Assembly (NCBI RefSeq): GCF_013204845.1
Contig: NZ_JABMKY010000005.1
Span: forward strand, 186,001 to 250,000
Source of the DNA: Paenibacillus qinlingensis
GTDB taxonomy: Bacteria; Bacillota; Bacilli; Paenibacillales; NBRC-103111
DNA length: 64,000 nucleotides
Direction: 5' to 3'
This document shows, in pieces, positions 9,257 through 18,669 of this stretch. Below the pieces are notes generated by a model, which had not been told where the DNA came from, ran no database searches, and worked only from the letters and a program-made list of their open reading frames with translations. Position 1 is the first letter of the stretch; the number at the start of each line of letters is the position of its first letter. A program made the translations under genes and the position numbers.

Positions 9257-9283
9257 TTGTTATGTAAGCGTTAACAATATAAT
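9257..9283 (+). promoter_or_regulatory. Predicted promoter with cre operator between its boxes
   Basis: TGTAAGCGTTAACA at 9263-9276 matches all 14 positions of the CcpA cre consensus. A perfect -10 box TATAAT follows at 9278-9283, and TTGTTA at 9257-9262 could be a -35 box with short 15-base spacing. CcpA binding there would block polymerase, giving carbon catabolite repression of the 9433-18595 operon. The cre match is firm; the -35 box is less so. Confidence 0.65.
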
Positions 9284-9432
9284 CGAGACCATTAAAATAA
9301 TCAAGATTTCGCACCAATCAAAATTATCGAGATGTAGTAAAATAATGAGGATTTACGGATATTGGAAGCCGATGCTACACTTCAACCGTGAGAACCAAGC
9401 AGCGAGAGTAAGAGAAGGAGTGGGAATTGTCT

Positions 9433-10392
9433 ATGAGTATGAAAACGGCTATATGGGAACCAGGCGCACATGCAAGAGCGAGCACACGGCACAGGATTTT
9501 GCACAATTTAAAAAGAGACCGCTTTCTTTACTTGCTTATTGTTCCATTTATCGCCTGGTACCTTATCTTCCAGTATTATCCGATGCTGGGGTTGCAAATG
9601 GCTTTCAAAAAATACAGTATATACAAGGGACTATCTGGAAGTCCTTGGGTAGGGTTTGATAATTTTGTAACTTTTTTCAAAGGTCCCTACTTCTTAAGAA
9701 CGTTGAAAAATACGATCTTGATCAGCGTATATAGCCTAATTTTTGCTTTTCCGGCGCCGATTATATTGGCTTTACTGCTGAATGAAGTGAAGAACATGCT
9801 GTTCAAACGAACCGTTCAGACACTCACCTACTTGCCGCATTTTATATCCATTGTCATCGTAGCGGGGTTTGTTACTAACTTCTTATCTCCAACGAATGGC
9901 ATTATCAACTTGCTGTTAGCAAAGTTGGGTCTTGAAAAACTGTATTTTCTGGTGGTCCCGGAATATTTTCGAACCATCTTCATCTCCATGAATATATGGC
10001 GGGAAGTCGGGTTCGGATCCATTATTTTCATTGCTGCTCTCTCCGCCATTCATCCTGAACTTCATGAAGCCGCTGTCATTGACGGGGCGAACAAATGGAA
10101 GCGAGTGCTGCACGTAACCCTGCCAGGGATCATGCCTACGATTATGATTATGTTGATTCTAAAAATAGGCAACCTGTTGGATGTCGGATATGAGGCCATC
10201 ATTTTATTGTATCAGCCTTCTACGTATGAGGTTTCTGATGTGATCAGCACGTATGTGTACCGGACGGGACTACAAGATGGTCGTTATGATATCGGCACCG
10301 CCGTAGGATTGTTCAATTCTGTTGTCGGTCTTGTGTTGGTGATATGTGCCAACAAATTAAGCAAAAAATATACCGAAAGCGGTTTATGGTAG
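9433..10392 (+). CDS. LplB-type carbohydrate ABC transporter permease
   Basis: This is a 319-residue membrane permease with a basic N-terminus, six predicted helices, the early family motif FQYYPMLGLQMAFKKY and the ATPase-contact loop HEAAVIDGANKWK (about residue 210). The start is uncertain: AAGGAG at 9415-9420 is 6 bases before TTG 9427 and 12 before ATG 9433; the ATG is used here. It ends 10 bases before the partner permease. The 5-prime leader is long, about 150 bases from the predicted cre-controlled promoter. It is the first gene of an operon running to 18595. Confidence 0.9.
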   Translation: MSMKTAIWEPGAHARASTRHRILHNLKRDRFLYLLIVPFIAWYLIFQYYPMLGLQMAFKKYSIYKGLSGSPWVGFDNFVTFFKGPYFLRTLKNTILISVYSLIFAFPAPIILALLLNEVKNMLFKRTVQTLTYLPHFISIVIVAGFVTNFLSPTNGIINLLLAKLGLEKLYFLVVPEYFRTIFISMNIWREVGFGSIIFIAALSAIHPELHEAAVIDGANKWKRVLHVTLPGIMPTIMIMLILKIGNLLDVGYEAIILLYQPSTYEVSDVISTYVYRTGLQDGRYDIGTAVGLFNSVVGLVLVICANKLSKKYTESGLW

Positions 10393-10402
10393 GAGATGAC
10401 CT

Positions 10403-11278
10403 ATGAAATTCCTGACACCTGGAGAAAAGATTTTTACATGGTGCAACTATCTATTTCTTGCCCTTTTGGCTGCAGCGACTTTGTATCCATTCCTGTATGT
10501 CGTCTCAGCTTCCTTAAGTTCCTCGAATGCCGTTTTATCCGGAGATGTGGTGCTGTTTCCTAAAGAATTGACGCTGCAGGCATTCCGGCAAGTATTGACG
10601 GAGGCTGGCATTTGGCGGGCCTATGGGAATACCGTATTCTACACGATAGCTGCAACCTGTCTGCAGATCGTCTTCACCATTATGGGAGCGTATCCGTTAT
10701 CCAAGAAAAGATTCATGGGTAGAACCCCAATCAGTTTCTTTATCGCATTTACGATGCTATTCAATGCAGGTATGATTCCTTTCTATTTGACAATCAAAGA
10801 GCTTGGCATGTTGAACACCAGATGGGCGTTATTGATTCCTTTTGCTGTAACCACTTTTCTGGTCATCCTGCTCCGCACGAACTTCCAGTCCATACCGGAA
10901 GAGATGGAAGAGGCCGCCAAGGTGGACGGTGCGTCAGACTTTCAAATTCTGACCCGTATCTATTTACCGGTATCCAAACCTGCGCTGGCCACCATTTCAC
11001 TGTTCTATGCCGTGGGCACTTGGAATTCCTATTTTTGGGCCATGGTGCTGATTCAAGATGAGAGTAAGGTTCCTTTGCAAGTGCTTTTACGCAGACTAGT
11101 CGTATCTATGAATCCTACGGAAGGCATGATGGCAACGACGGATTCAACCGTGCTGTTCTCTCAGGAAACCGTTATTTACGCAACGATTGTTATCGCGATT
11201 ATTCCAGTGATTGTGGTCTACCCTTTTATTCAAAAATATTTTACCGCCGGTGCTATGGTGGGCTCCGTTAAGGGGTGA
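10403..11278 (+). CDS. YtcP/LplC-type carbohydrate ABC transporter permease
   Basis: This 291-residue partner of the preceding permease has the typical first helix followed by LYPFLYVVSASLS, the loop EEAAKVDGASDFQ (about residue 168) and the terminal signature YPFIQKYFTAGAMVGSVKG. ATG 10403 follows a GGAG at 10392-10395. The two permeases form the channel fed by the lipoprotein at 11382. No ATPase gene is adjacent. Confidence 0.92.
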   Translation: MKFLTPGEKIFTWCNYLFLALLAAATLYPFLYVVSASLSSSNAVLSGDVVLFPKELTLQAFRQVLTEAGIWRAYGNTVFYTIAATCLQIVFTIMGAYPLSKKRFMGRTPISFFIAFTMLFNAGMIPFYLTIKELGMLNTRWALLIPFAVTTFLVILLRTNFQSIPEEMEEAAKVDGASDFQILTRIYLPVSKPALATISLFYAVGTWNSYFWAMVLIQDESKVPLQVLLRRLVVSMNPTEGMMATTDSTVLFSQETVIYATIVIAIIPVIVVYPFIQKYFTAGAMVGSVKG

Positions 11279-11299
11279 AAAGAAGGCAATTTGCATCTT

Positions 11300-11330
11300 A
11301 AGGGAGGTGGTGCCTCCTCGATAGGCACTA
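11300..11330 (+). promoter_or_regulatory. Overlapping alternative RNA hairpins between permease and binding-protein genes
   Basis: GGAGG and CCTCC can pair around TGGTG. Alternatively GTGCCT can pair with AGGCAC a few bases on. The two stems share bases and cannot form together. In such operons an intergenic stem often protects or adjusts the abundant binding-protein message. A switching role is speculative. Confidence 0.35.
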
Positions 11331-11381
11331 TAAGTAGAGAAAATGAATCACTATCATTTTGCACATACCTAGGGAGGTTGC

Positions 11382-13004
11382 ATGTCAATGAAACGCAAAG
11401 CATGGAAGACCGCAGCTGCAGCTGCTGCATTATCTGTCAGTATGATCACAGGTTGCTCATCGGATAAAGAACAGACCACAGCTTCTCCATCTGCACAGGC
11501 TTCGCCGCAATCCGCTTCAGCTGCCCCGGCAAGTCCACAATCCTCACAAGCCAGCTCCAAACCGATTACGTTAAGTATTCATATGCACTACGGAAATGGG
11601 GGTGGCGGGGATAAAGTATTCAATGACGAATGGCCCGTCTTCAAAAAGGCAGCTGAGCTAACCAATGTGACTTTAAAGGGTACTGCTTCCAAAACGCTGA
11701 CTAATAGCGCTGAAGCATACAATTTGATGCTGGCGTCAGGGACTTTATCCGATATTATTCATTTCGGCAAGAAGGAAGATGCCAACAAGCTAGGAGGCGA
11801 GGGAGGCCTCGTTGCGCTAAACGATTTAATTGATAAAAATGCGCCCAATATTAAGAAGTTTTTAGACAGCCGCCCGGACGTACGCAAGTATTTGACTTCC
11901 GCAGATGGCAAAATCTATTATGTCTCCTTTGTTCCAGATGGAGCTGCCTCCACGGGATGGTTTATACGCCAGGATTGGCTCGATAAACTGGGACTCAAAA
12001 AGCCAACGACGGCGGATGAGTATTACAGTGTCTTGAAGGCTTTCCGGGACAACGATCCGAATGGAAACGGCAAGAAAGATGAGATCCCTTATTTTAACCG
12101 TCAATCCTTCGGGGTCTACTCGCTGCTTAACCTATGGGATGCCGGTACGGGCTATAAAGTAGATCCGAAAACAGACACCGTTGTCTACGATCCGATCAAT
12201 CCTACCTACAAAACGGGGATGACGAACCTAGCCAAGTGGTATGGAGAAGGGCTGATCGACAAAGAAATTTTCACCCGCAAAGGTGACACTAGGCTGGTTA
12301 TGCTATCGGATAACCTCGGCGGCTCCACGCATGACTGGTTCGCTAGTACGTATGGCTACAATGTGAAAGCCAAAGATAAAGTGCCGAATGTGAATCTGGC
12401 GCCAATCCCACCTGTGGCCAGCATGACAGGAGATACCTCGTGGTTCGATTACCGTGCCACTGTGAGTCCATCCGGCTGGGGTATTGCCAGCTCTAACAAG
12501 AATCAAGTCGAAACAATCAAATACATGGATTTCTGGTTCAGCGATGAAGGGCGTCGACTTGCCAACTACGGTTTGGAAGGTCAAACCTATGACATGGTAA
12601 GCGGCAAACCGGTCTTCAAGAAGTCGCTGCTGGATACGGGCAACGTGCTGCTCAATTTGCAGAAGATGGGCGCGCAACAAGAGATCGGCTTCTATCAGAA
12701 TTTTGATTATGAGAAGCAATTTACGCCAGAGGGTGTATTGGCTTCCATCGATGAGTATAACGCTAAGTATATTAAGAAAGTCAGCGTGCCGAATCTGAAC
12801 TTTACGGTGAAAGAGCAAGAGCGCTTGAAAGAGTTGGAAGGGCAGATTGAAACGTACCGCGTGGAGACAGGGCAGAAGTGGTTGTTAGGTGCAGAATCCG
12901 TTGAAGCCAAATACGACGATTTCGTCAAACAACTGAAAACACTAGGCATTGATGAAGTGTTGAAGATTAAGAACGAGGCTTATGCGCGTTATAAGAAAGG
13001 CTGA
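11382..13004 (+). CDS. Extracellular solute-binding lipoprotein of the 9433 importer
   Basis: The product has 540 residues with a lipoprotein signal peptide ending in the lipobox MITGC (Cys25). A Ser/Ala/Pro/Gln-rich spacer (about 26-60) follows, then a family-1 binding-protein fold with the LplA-type segment GWFIRQDWLDKLGLKKPTT. Length is normal for LplA-type proteins of oligosaccharide importers. AGGGAGG lies 7 bases before ATG 11382. It captures the oligosaccharide outside and hands it to the two upstream permeases. The substrate is unknown; the two downstream secreted enzymes presumably generate it. Confidence 0.93.
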   Translation: MSMKRKAWKTAAAAAALSVSMITGCSSDKEQTTASPSAQASPQSASAAPASPQSSQASSKPITLSIHMHYGNGGGGDKVFNDEWPVFKKAAELTNVTLKGTASKTLTNSAEAYNLMLASGTLSDIIHFGKKEDANKLGGEGGLVALNDLIDKNAPNIKKFLDSRPDVRKYLTSADGKIYYVSFVPDGAASTGWFIRQDWLDKLGLKKPTTADEYYSVLKAFRDNDPNGNGKKDEIPYFNRQSFGVYSLLNLWDAGTGYKVDPKTDTVVYDPINPTYKTGMTNLAKWYGEGLIDKEIFTRKGDTRLVMLSDNLGGSTHDWFASTYGYNVKAKDKVPNVNLAPIPPVASMTGDTSWFDYRATVSPSGWGIASSNKNQVETIKYMDFWFSDEGRRLANYGLEGQTYDMVSGKPVFKKSLLDTGNVLLNLQKMGAQQEIGFYQNFDYEKQFTPEGVLASIDEYNAKYIKKVSVPNLNFTVKEQERLKELEGQIETYRVETGQKWLLGAESVEAKYDDFVKQLKTLGIDEVLKIKNEAYARYKKG

Positions 13005-13020
13005 TCTACTTTACATGTTT

Positions 13021-13048
13021 CCGGGCTGTGCATCTTGCGACAGCCCGG
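13021..13048 (+). promoter_or_regulatory. Strong intergenic hairpin after the binding-protein gene
   Basis: A 9-bp GC-rich perfect stem (CCGGGCTGT with ACAGCCCGG, 10-base loop) lies 16 bases after the lipoprotein stop codon. It lacks a T-run, so it is more likely a 3-prime stabilising or partial-termination stem that keeps the lipoprotein message abundant relative to the next gene. Confidence 0.55.
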
Positions 13049-13089
13049 CTTGTATGAGGATCGCCACCAAAAATAAGCATGGGGGGGAA

Positions 13090-16000
13090 ATGAGGATGAG
13101 AAGGACACTTGGAATGGGCCTTGTATGGGTTATGATACTTGGATTGCTTTCACCTGGGCTCGAGTTCATATCGTATGCTGCAAGCGCTGGCGATGTTAAT
13201 CCGAACAGCAGTATCCTTACTAGCGTAAATGAAAGCGTGTACAAAGAAGTGGTAGTGAAACCCTCAGCTGACGCCTATACTTTGAACTCTAGGGCAGACA
13301 CCAATTACGGTTCGTGGGATGTACTTGTTCTGAAGAGGGATAACAGCAGTAATACAACTCGGAAAGTTTATACGAGGTTCGCGTTGGCAGACATGGGTAT
13401 TCGTGATCCTCAGAAGGTTGTCAGCGTCACACTCCAAGTTTATCGAACCGATACTTCCGGCACAACGGGAGGCGTAGGGGTGTACCCGGTTAATGACAAT
13501 GCCTGGCAGGAATTGGGCATTACTTGGAATAACGCGCCCGCCAATGTCGCAGATCCGCTAGCCGTCGTCACGGTAGGACCGGCAACCAAGTTCTACGAAT
13601 TCGATGTGACAGACTATGTGTTGTCCCATTGGCAGGATGAAGCCTTGTCCTTTGCCCTCTTAGGACAGGTGCATAATCAGCAGATTACCTTTGCCTCCAA
13701 GGAGCAGAATGCGGCAGGAGTGGGAAGAGAGCCTCGACTCGTACTGAGGACTACTCAGACGCCTCTAACCTCCATCGAAGTCGTCAATCCGCCGCTGAAG
13801 ACTGTCTATTATCCAGGCGATAAGCTGGATCTGACGGGTCTGCTCGTCAATGGTCATTATGAAGATGGCTCAGTGACGCCATTGACGGCTTACTCAGTGA
13901 GTGGCTTTGACAGCAGCACGCCAGCCGCAGTGCAGACGATTACCATATCCGTCGAAGGTCAAACAACCCATTTCCACGTGGAGGTTCGTCCGCCATCTGG
14001 GGTGAATGTTCCTACGTGGCCGGTCGGGAGTACGCTGACGGCAACCGGCACATCCAAGACGAAGACAATTCTGGCTTGGCCTCAAGCGTTGGATAATGAA
14101 GATGTTACAGGCTACCGATTGTTTAACGGGGAGAACCTCATGCGTACATTAAGCAGTGATACTTTCTCGCTCCCGCTCACAGGATTAACACCATCGACAT
14201 CGTATCACTTCCGTATTGAAGCTGGTGATAGCGAGGGCAATTGGACGCCAGGTCCGGAGTTGGACGTACTGACTGTATTGAGTCCGCCGGTGTTGCCGCA
14301 AGTAACTGCGATTGCGAGCGGTACATTTGATCTGGCTGCTTGGACGGTGGCTGTGAATTCCGACGGCAAAGGGGTATGGGAAGCGCCAAGCGGCAATCTC
14401 GCTTTAACGACCTATGCGAGCGCAGGGTCTGATCCGCTTCGCAACGTGATTGTTCATCAGACACCGTATATTGGTGATTTTGTCTGGACCGGCAAGGTGA
14501 TGGTGACACCGCGAAGCGATTGGGACGATCTAGCTGTCGTGTTCAACTATGTGGATGAGAAGAACTACTGCTTTGTTTCTTTGAATAAAAGCAATGACGA
14601 TGCGACCAACGGTATTTTCCGTGTCGTGAACAATTCGCTTGTTCAACTCAAGGATTTCGACATTGGCCTGCTGAAGCCTGGCACGGCGCAGGAGCTGAGA
14701 ATTGACCGACTAGGGTCGATTATCCGTGTGTATCTGGACGGTGATTATATCGGTGAGGCGGAGGAATCTCAGTATGCAATTGGTCGTGTAGGTTTCGCGA
14801 GCGCGAACGATCGGGTCACGCTTTCCGAAATGAACGTATACGGAACAGAGTTGATTGATCTGCTGCCGCCAGAATTGCCGCGACAGTTTACAGCGGAGGC
14901 ACAATCCTCCAAAGCTATTCGATTATCGTGGACAGCTTCCACGGACGATTCGGGCATTAAGCTATATTCCGTCTATCGGGATGGCGAGCTGCTCGGCACG
15001 ACGAACCTCACGGCTTATGTAGATGAGGGACTGACACCGCTGACCGCATACCGCTATTATGTGACGGCAACCGATGTAGCCAATAAAGTTTCGGAGCCAA
15101 ACACAATCGTGACGGCAACCACCCTGGGGCAGGATCTGCATCCCTTCCCGTTCAGTCACAGCTTGATCGACAGCGCGCTCCGCGAGCCCTTGCTGCAATA
15201 TCAGCTAAGTCTGGAGTGGACGTCGCACAGCTTGCGAAGCGGCACGGTGTTGATGTATCTGACGACAGCAGCTTTGTATGACCCTTCGTATAAGGGCAGC
15301 GACGGTACGATGATTAAAAGCCGGATTCTGGCGCATATTCGCAATATGCTAGTACCCGGAAGTAAGCGGGAGCCTGGTGCCTCTGGTTCATTGGATACTT
15401 CGGCGACATCTCTCGCAATCCAAGCACTTGATCTCGCATCGACGATTCCTGCCGTCTGGAATGAGCTAACTCCGGAGGAGAAAGCCAAAATAACCCTCAT
15501 TATGCAAGCGCATTTGGTAACTGCGCATTGGGGACATGACGATGACAACAATTTTTCGACGGGAATCGATCAGTTGGGTAATTTCAACAAAGGCTGGAAT
15601 CCCAATTATGTGGAAGGCGCTATTGCCAGTGCGCTAGCTACGGTCCGCTATCTCGGGGGTGCCGATAAGGCTAATGCCTTCCTGATCAGTTTTGACTATG
15701 ACAGCTTTATGAGCAAGCTTCAAGCAGCGGGGCTTTCCAGTATTGCCTGGACCTTCCGTCAAACCGGCAAGTCCGCGCTCGAGGCAGCGGTGAAGAATGA
15801 ATTTACGTTTAGAGGTCACACGTTGGCTCAGCCATTCGAATGGATGAAAGACCGCGCGTTGATTATGTACAACAAAACGGTGAAAGCTCAGCTATACAGC
15901 AACGATACGCTGCGGGCATTTGTCATTAACCCGGAAGGATTACCGAATGTCGGCATGATGGGAATGGCTCAAGAATTCGATTCGGTGGATGCGAATGGCA

Positions 16001-16914
16001 TTCGAAGTGATCTCGATTATGTGACAAGGGGGTGGAATAACAGCATTCTTAGTTTGCTGGAGGCCTATTATTATGGTGTTGCGACATCGGGTTCTCCAGA
16101 GGATCTGGCGTTGATCCAATCGCGATATGCAATTGGCAGTACAGATCTCATCTATAAAGCGGTCAATGGGTATTCCGGTTATGCGAAAGGGAAGTCGCTT
16201 GGCATTCGGGATGAATTCACCGCAGATGCTAATGTGGGTTACGATTGGCTGAAGGAGCTTTGGGAGAATGTGATTAGCCAGCCTGCCCGGATTCCGGTGC
16301 GGAATGTGGAGCCTGTACTTCCTGTCTTAGCCGTTGGTAAACCTGGTTCGGTCGTACTATCAGACGACAATGGGCAGGATACGGGTCTGCTGGATGGTCA
16401 TTACAAAGTTACCATGCATATGTGGTATGGCGATAACGGCACACGTTACAAACTCTATGAGAATGATGTGTTAATTGATACACAGGTTCTTACGGACCAA
16501 TCGCCTAACGCGCAATCTGCGGTAACTTCGATTACCAATAAACGGAATGGTACCTATAAGTACCACGCGGAGCTTTCGAATACGTTTGGTACGAGCAAAA
16601 GCCAAGATTTAACCGTGATCGTCAAACAGGCAACTCCTGCTAAACCCGTTCTTGCTAACGATAATTGGGATGGTGACGGAAATTTCAATGTTAACATGAA
16701 CATGTGGTGGGGAACCAATGGTACGACCTATAATCTGTATGAAAATGGCGTACTTATTTATTCGCAAGCATTGGCTGTGAATACGCCAAATGCTCAATCC
16801 GTTGTGGCAAATATAACAAATAAAGTAAAAGGTACGTATGAGTATCGTGGTGAACTTGTGAATTATGCGGGTGCGACATCCAGTGATACGATGACTGTCA
16901 AAGTAACGAAGTGA
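13090..16914 (+). CDS. Secreted multidomain protein with DNRLRE, Ig/FN3 modules and an unassigned helical domain
   Basis: The product has 1274 residues from ATG 13090, just after a GGGGGGG run; a second ATG lies 6 bases on. An upstream in-frame start at 12982 would overlap the lipoprotein gene and spoil the signal peptide. Parts in order: signal peptide (1-30), DNRLRE-type jelly roll (about 50-224), Big_3-like domain (about 227-300), FN3 (about 304-397), a laminin-G-like beta-sandwich (about 407-587), FN3 (about 591-677), a mainly helical domain (about 683-1074), and two similar C-terminal beta modules (about 1077-1178 and 1181-1274). The helical domain has toroid-like repeats and conserved-looking aromatic and acidic motifs (AHWGHDDDNNF, NKGWNPNYVEG), suggesting a lyase or hydrolase, but I do not recognise its family. 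Confidence 0.8.
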   Translation: MRMRRTLGMGLVWVMILGLLSPGLEFISYAASAGDVNPNSSILTSVNESVYKEVVVKPSADAYTLNSRADTNYGSWDVLVLKRDNSSNTTRKVYTRFALADMGIRDPQKVVSVTLQVYRTDTSGTTGGVGVYPVNDNAWQELGITWNNAPANVADPLAVVTVGPATKFYEFDVTDYVLSHWQDEALSFALLGQVHNQQITFASKEQNAAGVGREPRLVLRTTQTPLTSIEVVNPPLKTVYYPGDKLDLTGLLVNGHYEDGSVTPLTAYSVSGFDSSTPAAVQTITISVEGQTTHFHVEVRPPSGVNVPTWPVGSTLTATGTSKTKTILAWPQALDNEDVTGYRLFNGENLMRTLSSDTFSLPLTGLTPSTSYHFRIEAGDSEGNWTPGPELDVLTVLSPPVLPQVTAIASGTFDLAAWTVAVNSDGKGVWEAPSGNLALTTYASAGSDPLRNVIVHQTPYIGDFVWTGKVMVTPRSDWDDLAVVFNYVDEKNYCFVSLNKSNDDATNGIFRVVNNSLVQLKDFDIGLLKPGTAQELRIDRLGSIIRVYLDGDYIGEAEESQYAIGRVGFASANDRVTLSEMNVYGTELIDLLPPELPRQFTAEAQSSKAIRLSWTASTDDSGIKLYSVYRDGELLGTTNLTAYVDEGLTPLTAYRYYVTATDVANKVSEPNTIVTATTLGQDLHPFPFSHSLIDSALREPLLQYQLSLEWTSHSLRSGTVLMYLTTAALYDPSYKGSDGTMIKSRILAHIRNMLVPGSKREPGASGSLDTSATSLAIQALDLASTIPAVWNELTPEEKAKITLIMQAHLVTAHWGHDDDNNFSTGIDQLGNFNKGWNPNYVEGAIASALATVRYLGGADKANAFLISFDYDSFMSKLQAAGLSSIAWTFRQTGKSALEAAVKNEFTFRGHTLAQPFEWMKDRALIMYNKTVKAQLYSNDTLRAFVINPEGLPNVGMMGMAQEFDSVDANGIRSDLDYVTRGWNNSILSLLEAYYYGVATSGSPEDLALIQSRYAIGSTDLIYKAVNGYSGYAKGKSLGIRDEFTADANVGYDWLKELWENVISQPARIPVRNVEPVLPVLAVGKPGSVVLSDDNGQDTGLLDGHYKVTMHMWYGDNGTRYKLYENDVLIDTQVLTDQSPNAQSAVTSITNKRNGTYKYHAELSNTFGTSKSQDLTVIVKQATPAKPVLANDNWDGDGNFNVNMNMWWGTNGTTYNLYENGVLIYSQALAVNTPNAQSVVANITNKVKGTYEYRGELVNYAGATSSDTMTVKVTK

Positions 16915-17005
16915 AGGAACTGAAGAGCACTGAAGGCTATGTCATAATCATCTATTAGGATAAACACGCTAGTCCGTAAAGGACGGCGTATGAGGAGATG
17001 ACTTG

Positions 17006-18595
17006 ATGAAGAAGAATATGTCTATGTTCGCTTTCTGTCTGGTTGTTCTGTTTACACTGGCTTGTTTACTTCCAGGATGGGAAACACCTGCTTATGCGTC
17101 CAGTAACTTGGCTCTAGGTAAAACCGCTGTCGCGAGTTCGGTGAAGAATAGTGCCTTAGCCGCCAGTAAAGCTACAGACGGTGACAGCACCACTACCCGC
17201 TGGGGCTCAAACTACACAAGCAGCGAATGGATGTATGTGGATCTGGGATCGTCGCAAAATGTAGGCAGCGTGACGATCCAGTGGGGAGTCGCCTATGCAA
17301 CAGCTTATAAGATCCAGCTTTCCAGTAATGCCTCCACTTGGACGGATGTGTATGCAACTACGAGTGGTGATGGCGGCGTTGACGCCATTACGCTTGCAGC
17401 AGCAGCCACAGCCAGATATGTGCGCGTACAGGGGATCACCCCTGCAACGACGTATGGCTATTCCATCTATGAATTAGAGGTGTATGCACCGTCGGGAACG
17501 ACGGATCCTGGTCCAGACCCAGGAGATGAGCCTGATCGCGATGCTTCATTTGGACCTAACGGTACGCACTGGCCGTCGCTGATTCCTACGCCATTTATGT
17601 ACGACACCAACGTTGCCAACATTATCGAAGTGAGCAACTCCTGGTCGGCGATCAACACGGCGATCGCCGGCGTGACGTCTGCACAGGCAGAAGCAGGTGT
17701 GTTGATTCGGGTTGCGCCCGGCACCCTGACGGGCAACGGGGCTGGTTCAGGTAATACGCCGGTGCTGCAAAATTTAGGGTCTTCCTCGTGGACGAAGCGA
17801 ATTACAGTGGCTCCTCGTGATGGTTATGGAACGGTGGTCATTACAGGAGGAGCTTTGATCAAGAATGTGCGTGGCGTCGCTTTCGCGGGACTGATCGCTG
17901 ACCAGATCAAGCTGGAAGGCTGCGACCGCTCAGCCTTGGCTTGGACCAAAGTGACCCGATGGTTGGCAGGCTACGGTATCGCAAATCAGACAACATCCAT
18001 GGTAGAATTCAGCGAAGTTGTCATGCCGGATTCTCAAGTGGTCGACGGTGATGCCTCAGATTTCTATTCCGTGTCGTCTGGCCCTATTGACGGGTGGCGC
18101 TTCGATGGCATCTATCTTGCACCGCACTTCTTTAATCCTGCTACCACACCGAAGCCGCATACGGATACGATGCAATTCGCTGGTTCGGGTGCATATTCCA
18201 ATATGACAATCCGCGATTCCGCGATCTTCTCCAGTAATAATTGTTCAATTCAGACAGGCAGCTTGAACGGGCTGGTGCTCGAGCATAGTTATCTTGCAGC
18301 GGGGAGCGTAGCCCGAAGCCGCTATCCTTTCCTTGCCGGAGGATCTACGGAAGCCGGGACAGCAGCATTTAATGGCAACGGCACGAACTTTGTAGCGCTG
18401 GACTCCGTTATCATCGGTGGAATGGGCTCGGCATCTTGGACATCGGCAAGCAACACGAAAACCAGCTATGCCTATCAGGCATCCCAGCAGCCGGCCAGCG
18501 GTTCATGGACAGTGGATACGACCTTGTCCGCCACCAATCCGACCATGCCGCCTATGCCAACGGATACGTATTTAAACTCGATTTGGGGGAACTGA
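17006..18595 (+). CDS. Secreted CBM32 plus right-handed beta-helix protein, probable polysaccharide lyase or hydrolase
   Basis: The product has 529 residues. ATG 17006 is preferred to the adjacent TTG 17003; GAGGAG lies 9 bases upstream. Signal peptide (about 1-31), an F5/8 type C / CBM32 domain (about 33-160) opening with NLALGKTAVASS, a Pro/Asp-rich linker (PGPDPGDEPD), then a domain with right-handed parallel beta-helix character (about 190-529) rich in short strands and Asn/Ser/Gly turns. Beta-helices of this kind are typical of polysaccharide lyases and some hydrolases; I cannot assign a CAZy family by eye. It is the last gene of the cre-controlled operon, about 90 bases after the 1274-residue protein, so the two probably attack the same polymer. 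Confidence 0.75.
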   Translation: MKKNMSMFAFCLVVLFTLACLLPGWETPAYASSNLALGKTAVASSVKNSALAASKATDGDSTTTRWGSNYTSSEWMYVDLGSSQNVGSVTIQWGVAYATAYKIQLSSNASTWTDVYATTSGDGGVDAITLAAAATARYVRVQGITPATTYGYSIYELEVYAPSGTTDPGPDPGDEPDRDASFGPNGTHWPSLIPTPFMYDTNVANIIEVSNSWSAINTAIAGVTSAQAEAGVLIRVAPGTLTGNGAGSGNTPVLQNLGSSSWTKRITVAPRDGYGTVVITGGALIKNVRGVAFAGLIADQIKLEGCDRSALAWTKVTRWLAGYGIANQTTSMVEFSEVVMPDSQVVDGDASDFYSVSSGPIDGWRFDGIYLAPHFFNPATTPKPHTDTMQFAGSGAYSNMTIRDSAIFSSNNCSIQTGSLNGLVLEHSYLAAGSVARSRYPFLAGGSTEAGTAAFNGNGTNFVALDSVIIGGMGSASWTSASNTKTSYAYQASQQPASGSWTVDTTLSATNPTMPPMPTDTYLNSIWGN

Positions 18596-18606
18596 GAGAG
18601 GAAAGA

Positions 18607-18638
18607 AAGAAGACCTAGCTGCTAGGTCTTCTTTTTTG
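18607..18638 (+). terminator. Strong rho-independent terminator ending the 9433-18595 operon
   Basis: A 12-bp stem (AAGAAGACCTAG region with CTAGGTCTTCTT, 3-base loop CTG) is followed by a run of T. It lies 12 bases after the stop codon. Confidence 0.9.
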
Positions 18639-18669
18639 TTATTTGATGATCTTCTTTACTTCTGGAAAA

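Noticed and set aside
9246-9659. Open frame of 137 codons overlapping the 9433 permease
   Set aside because: It covers the cre-promoter region and the permease start in another frame, has no ribosome site and no recognisable features.
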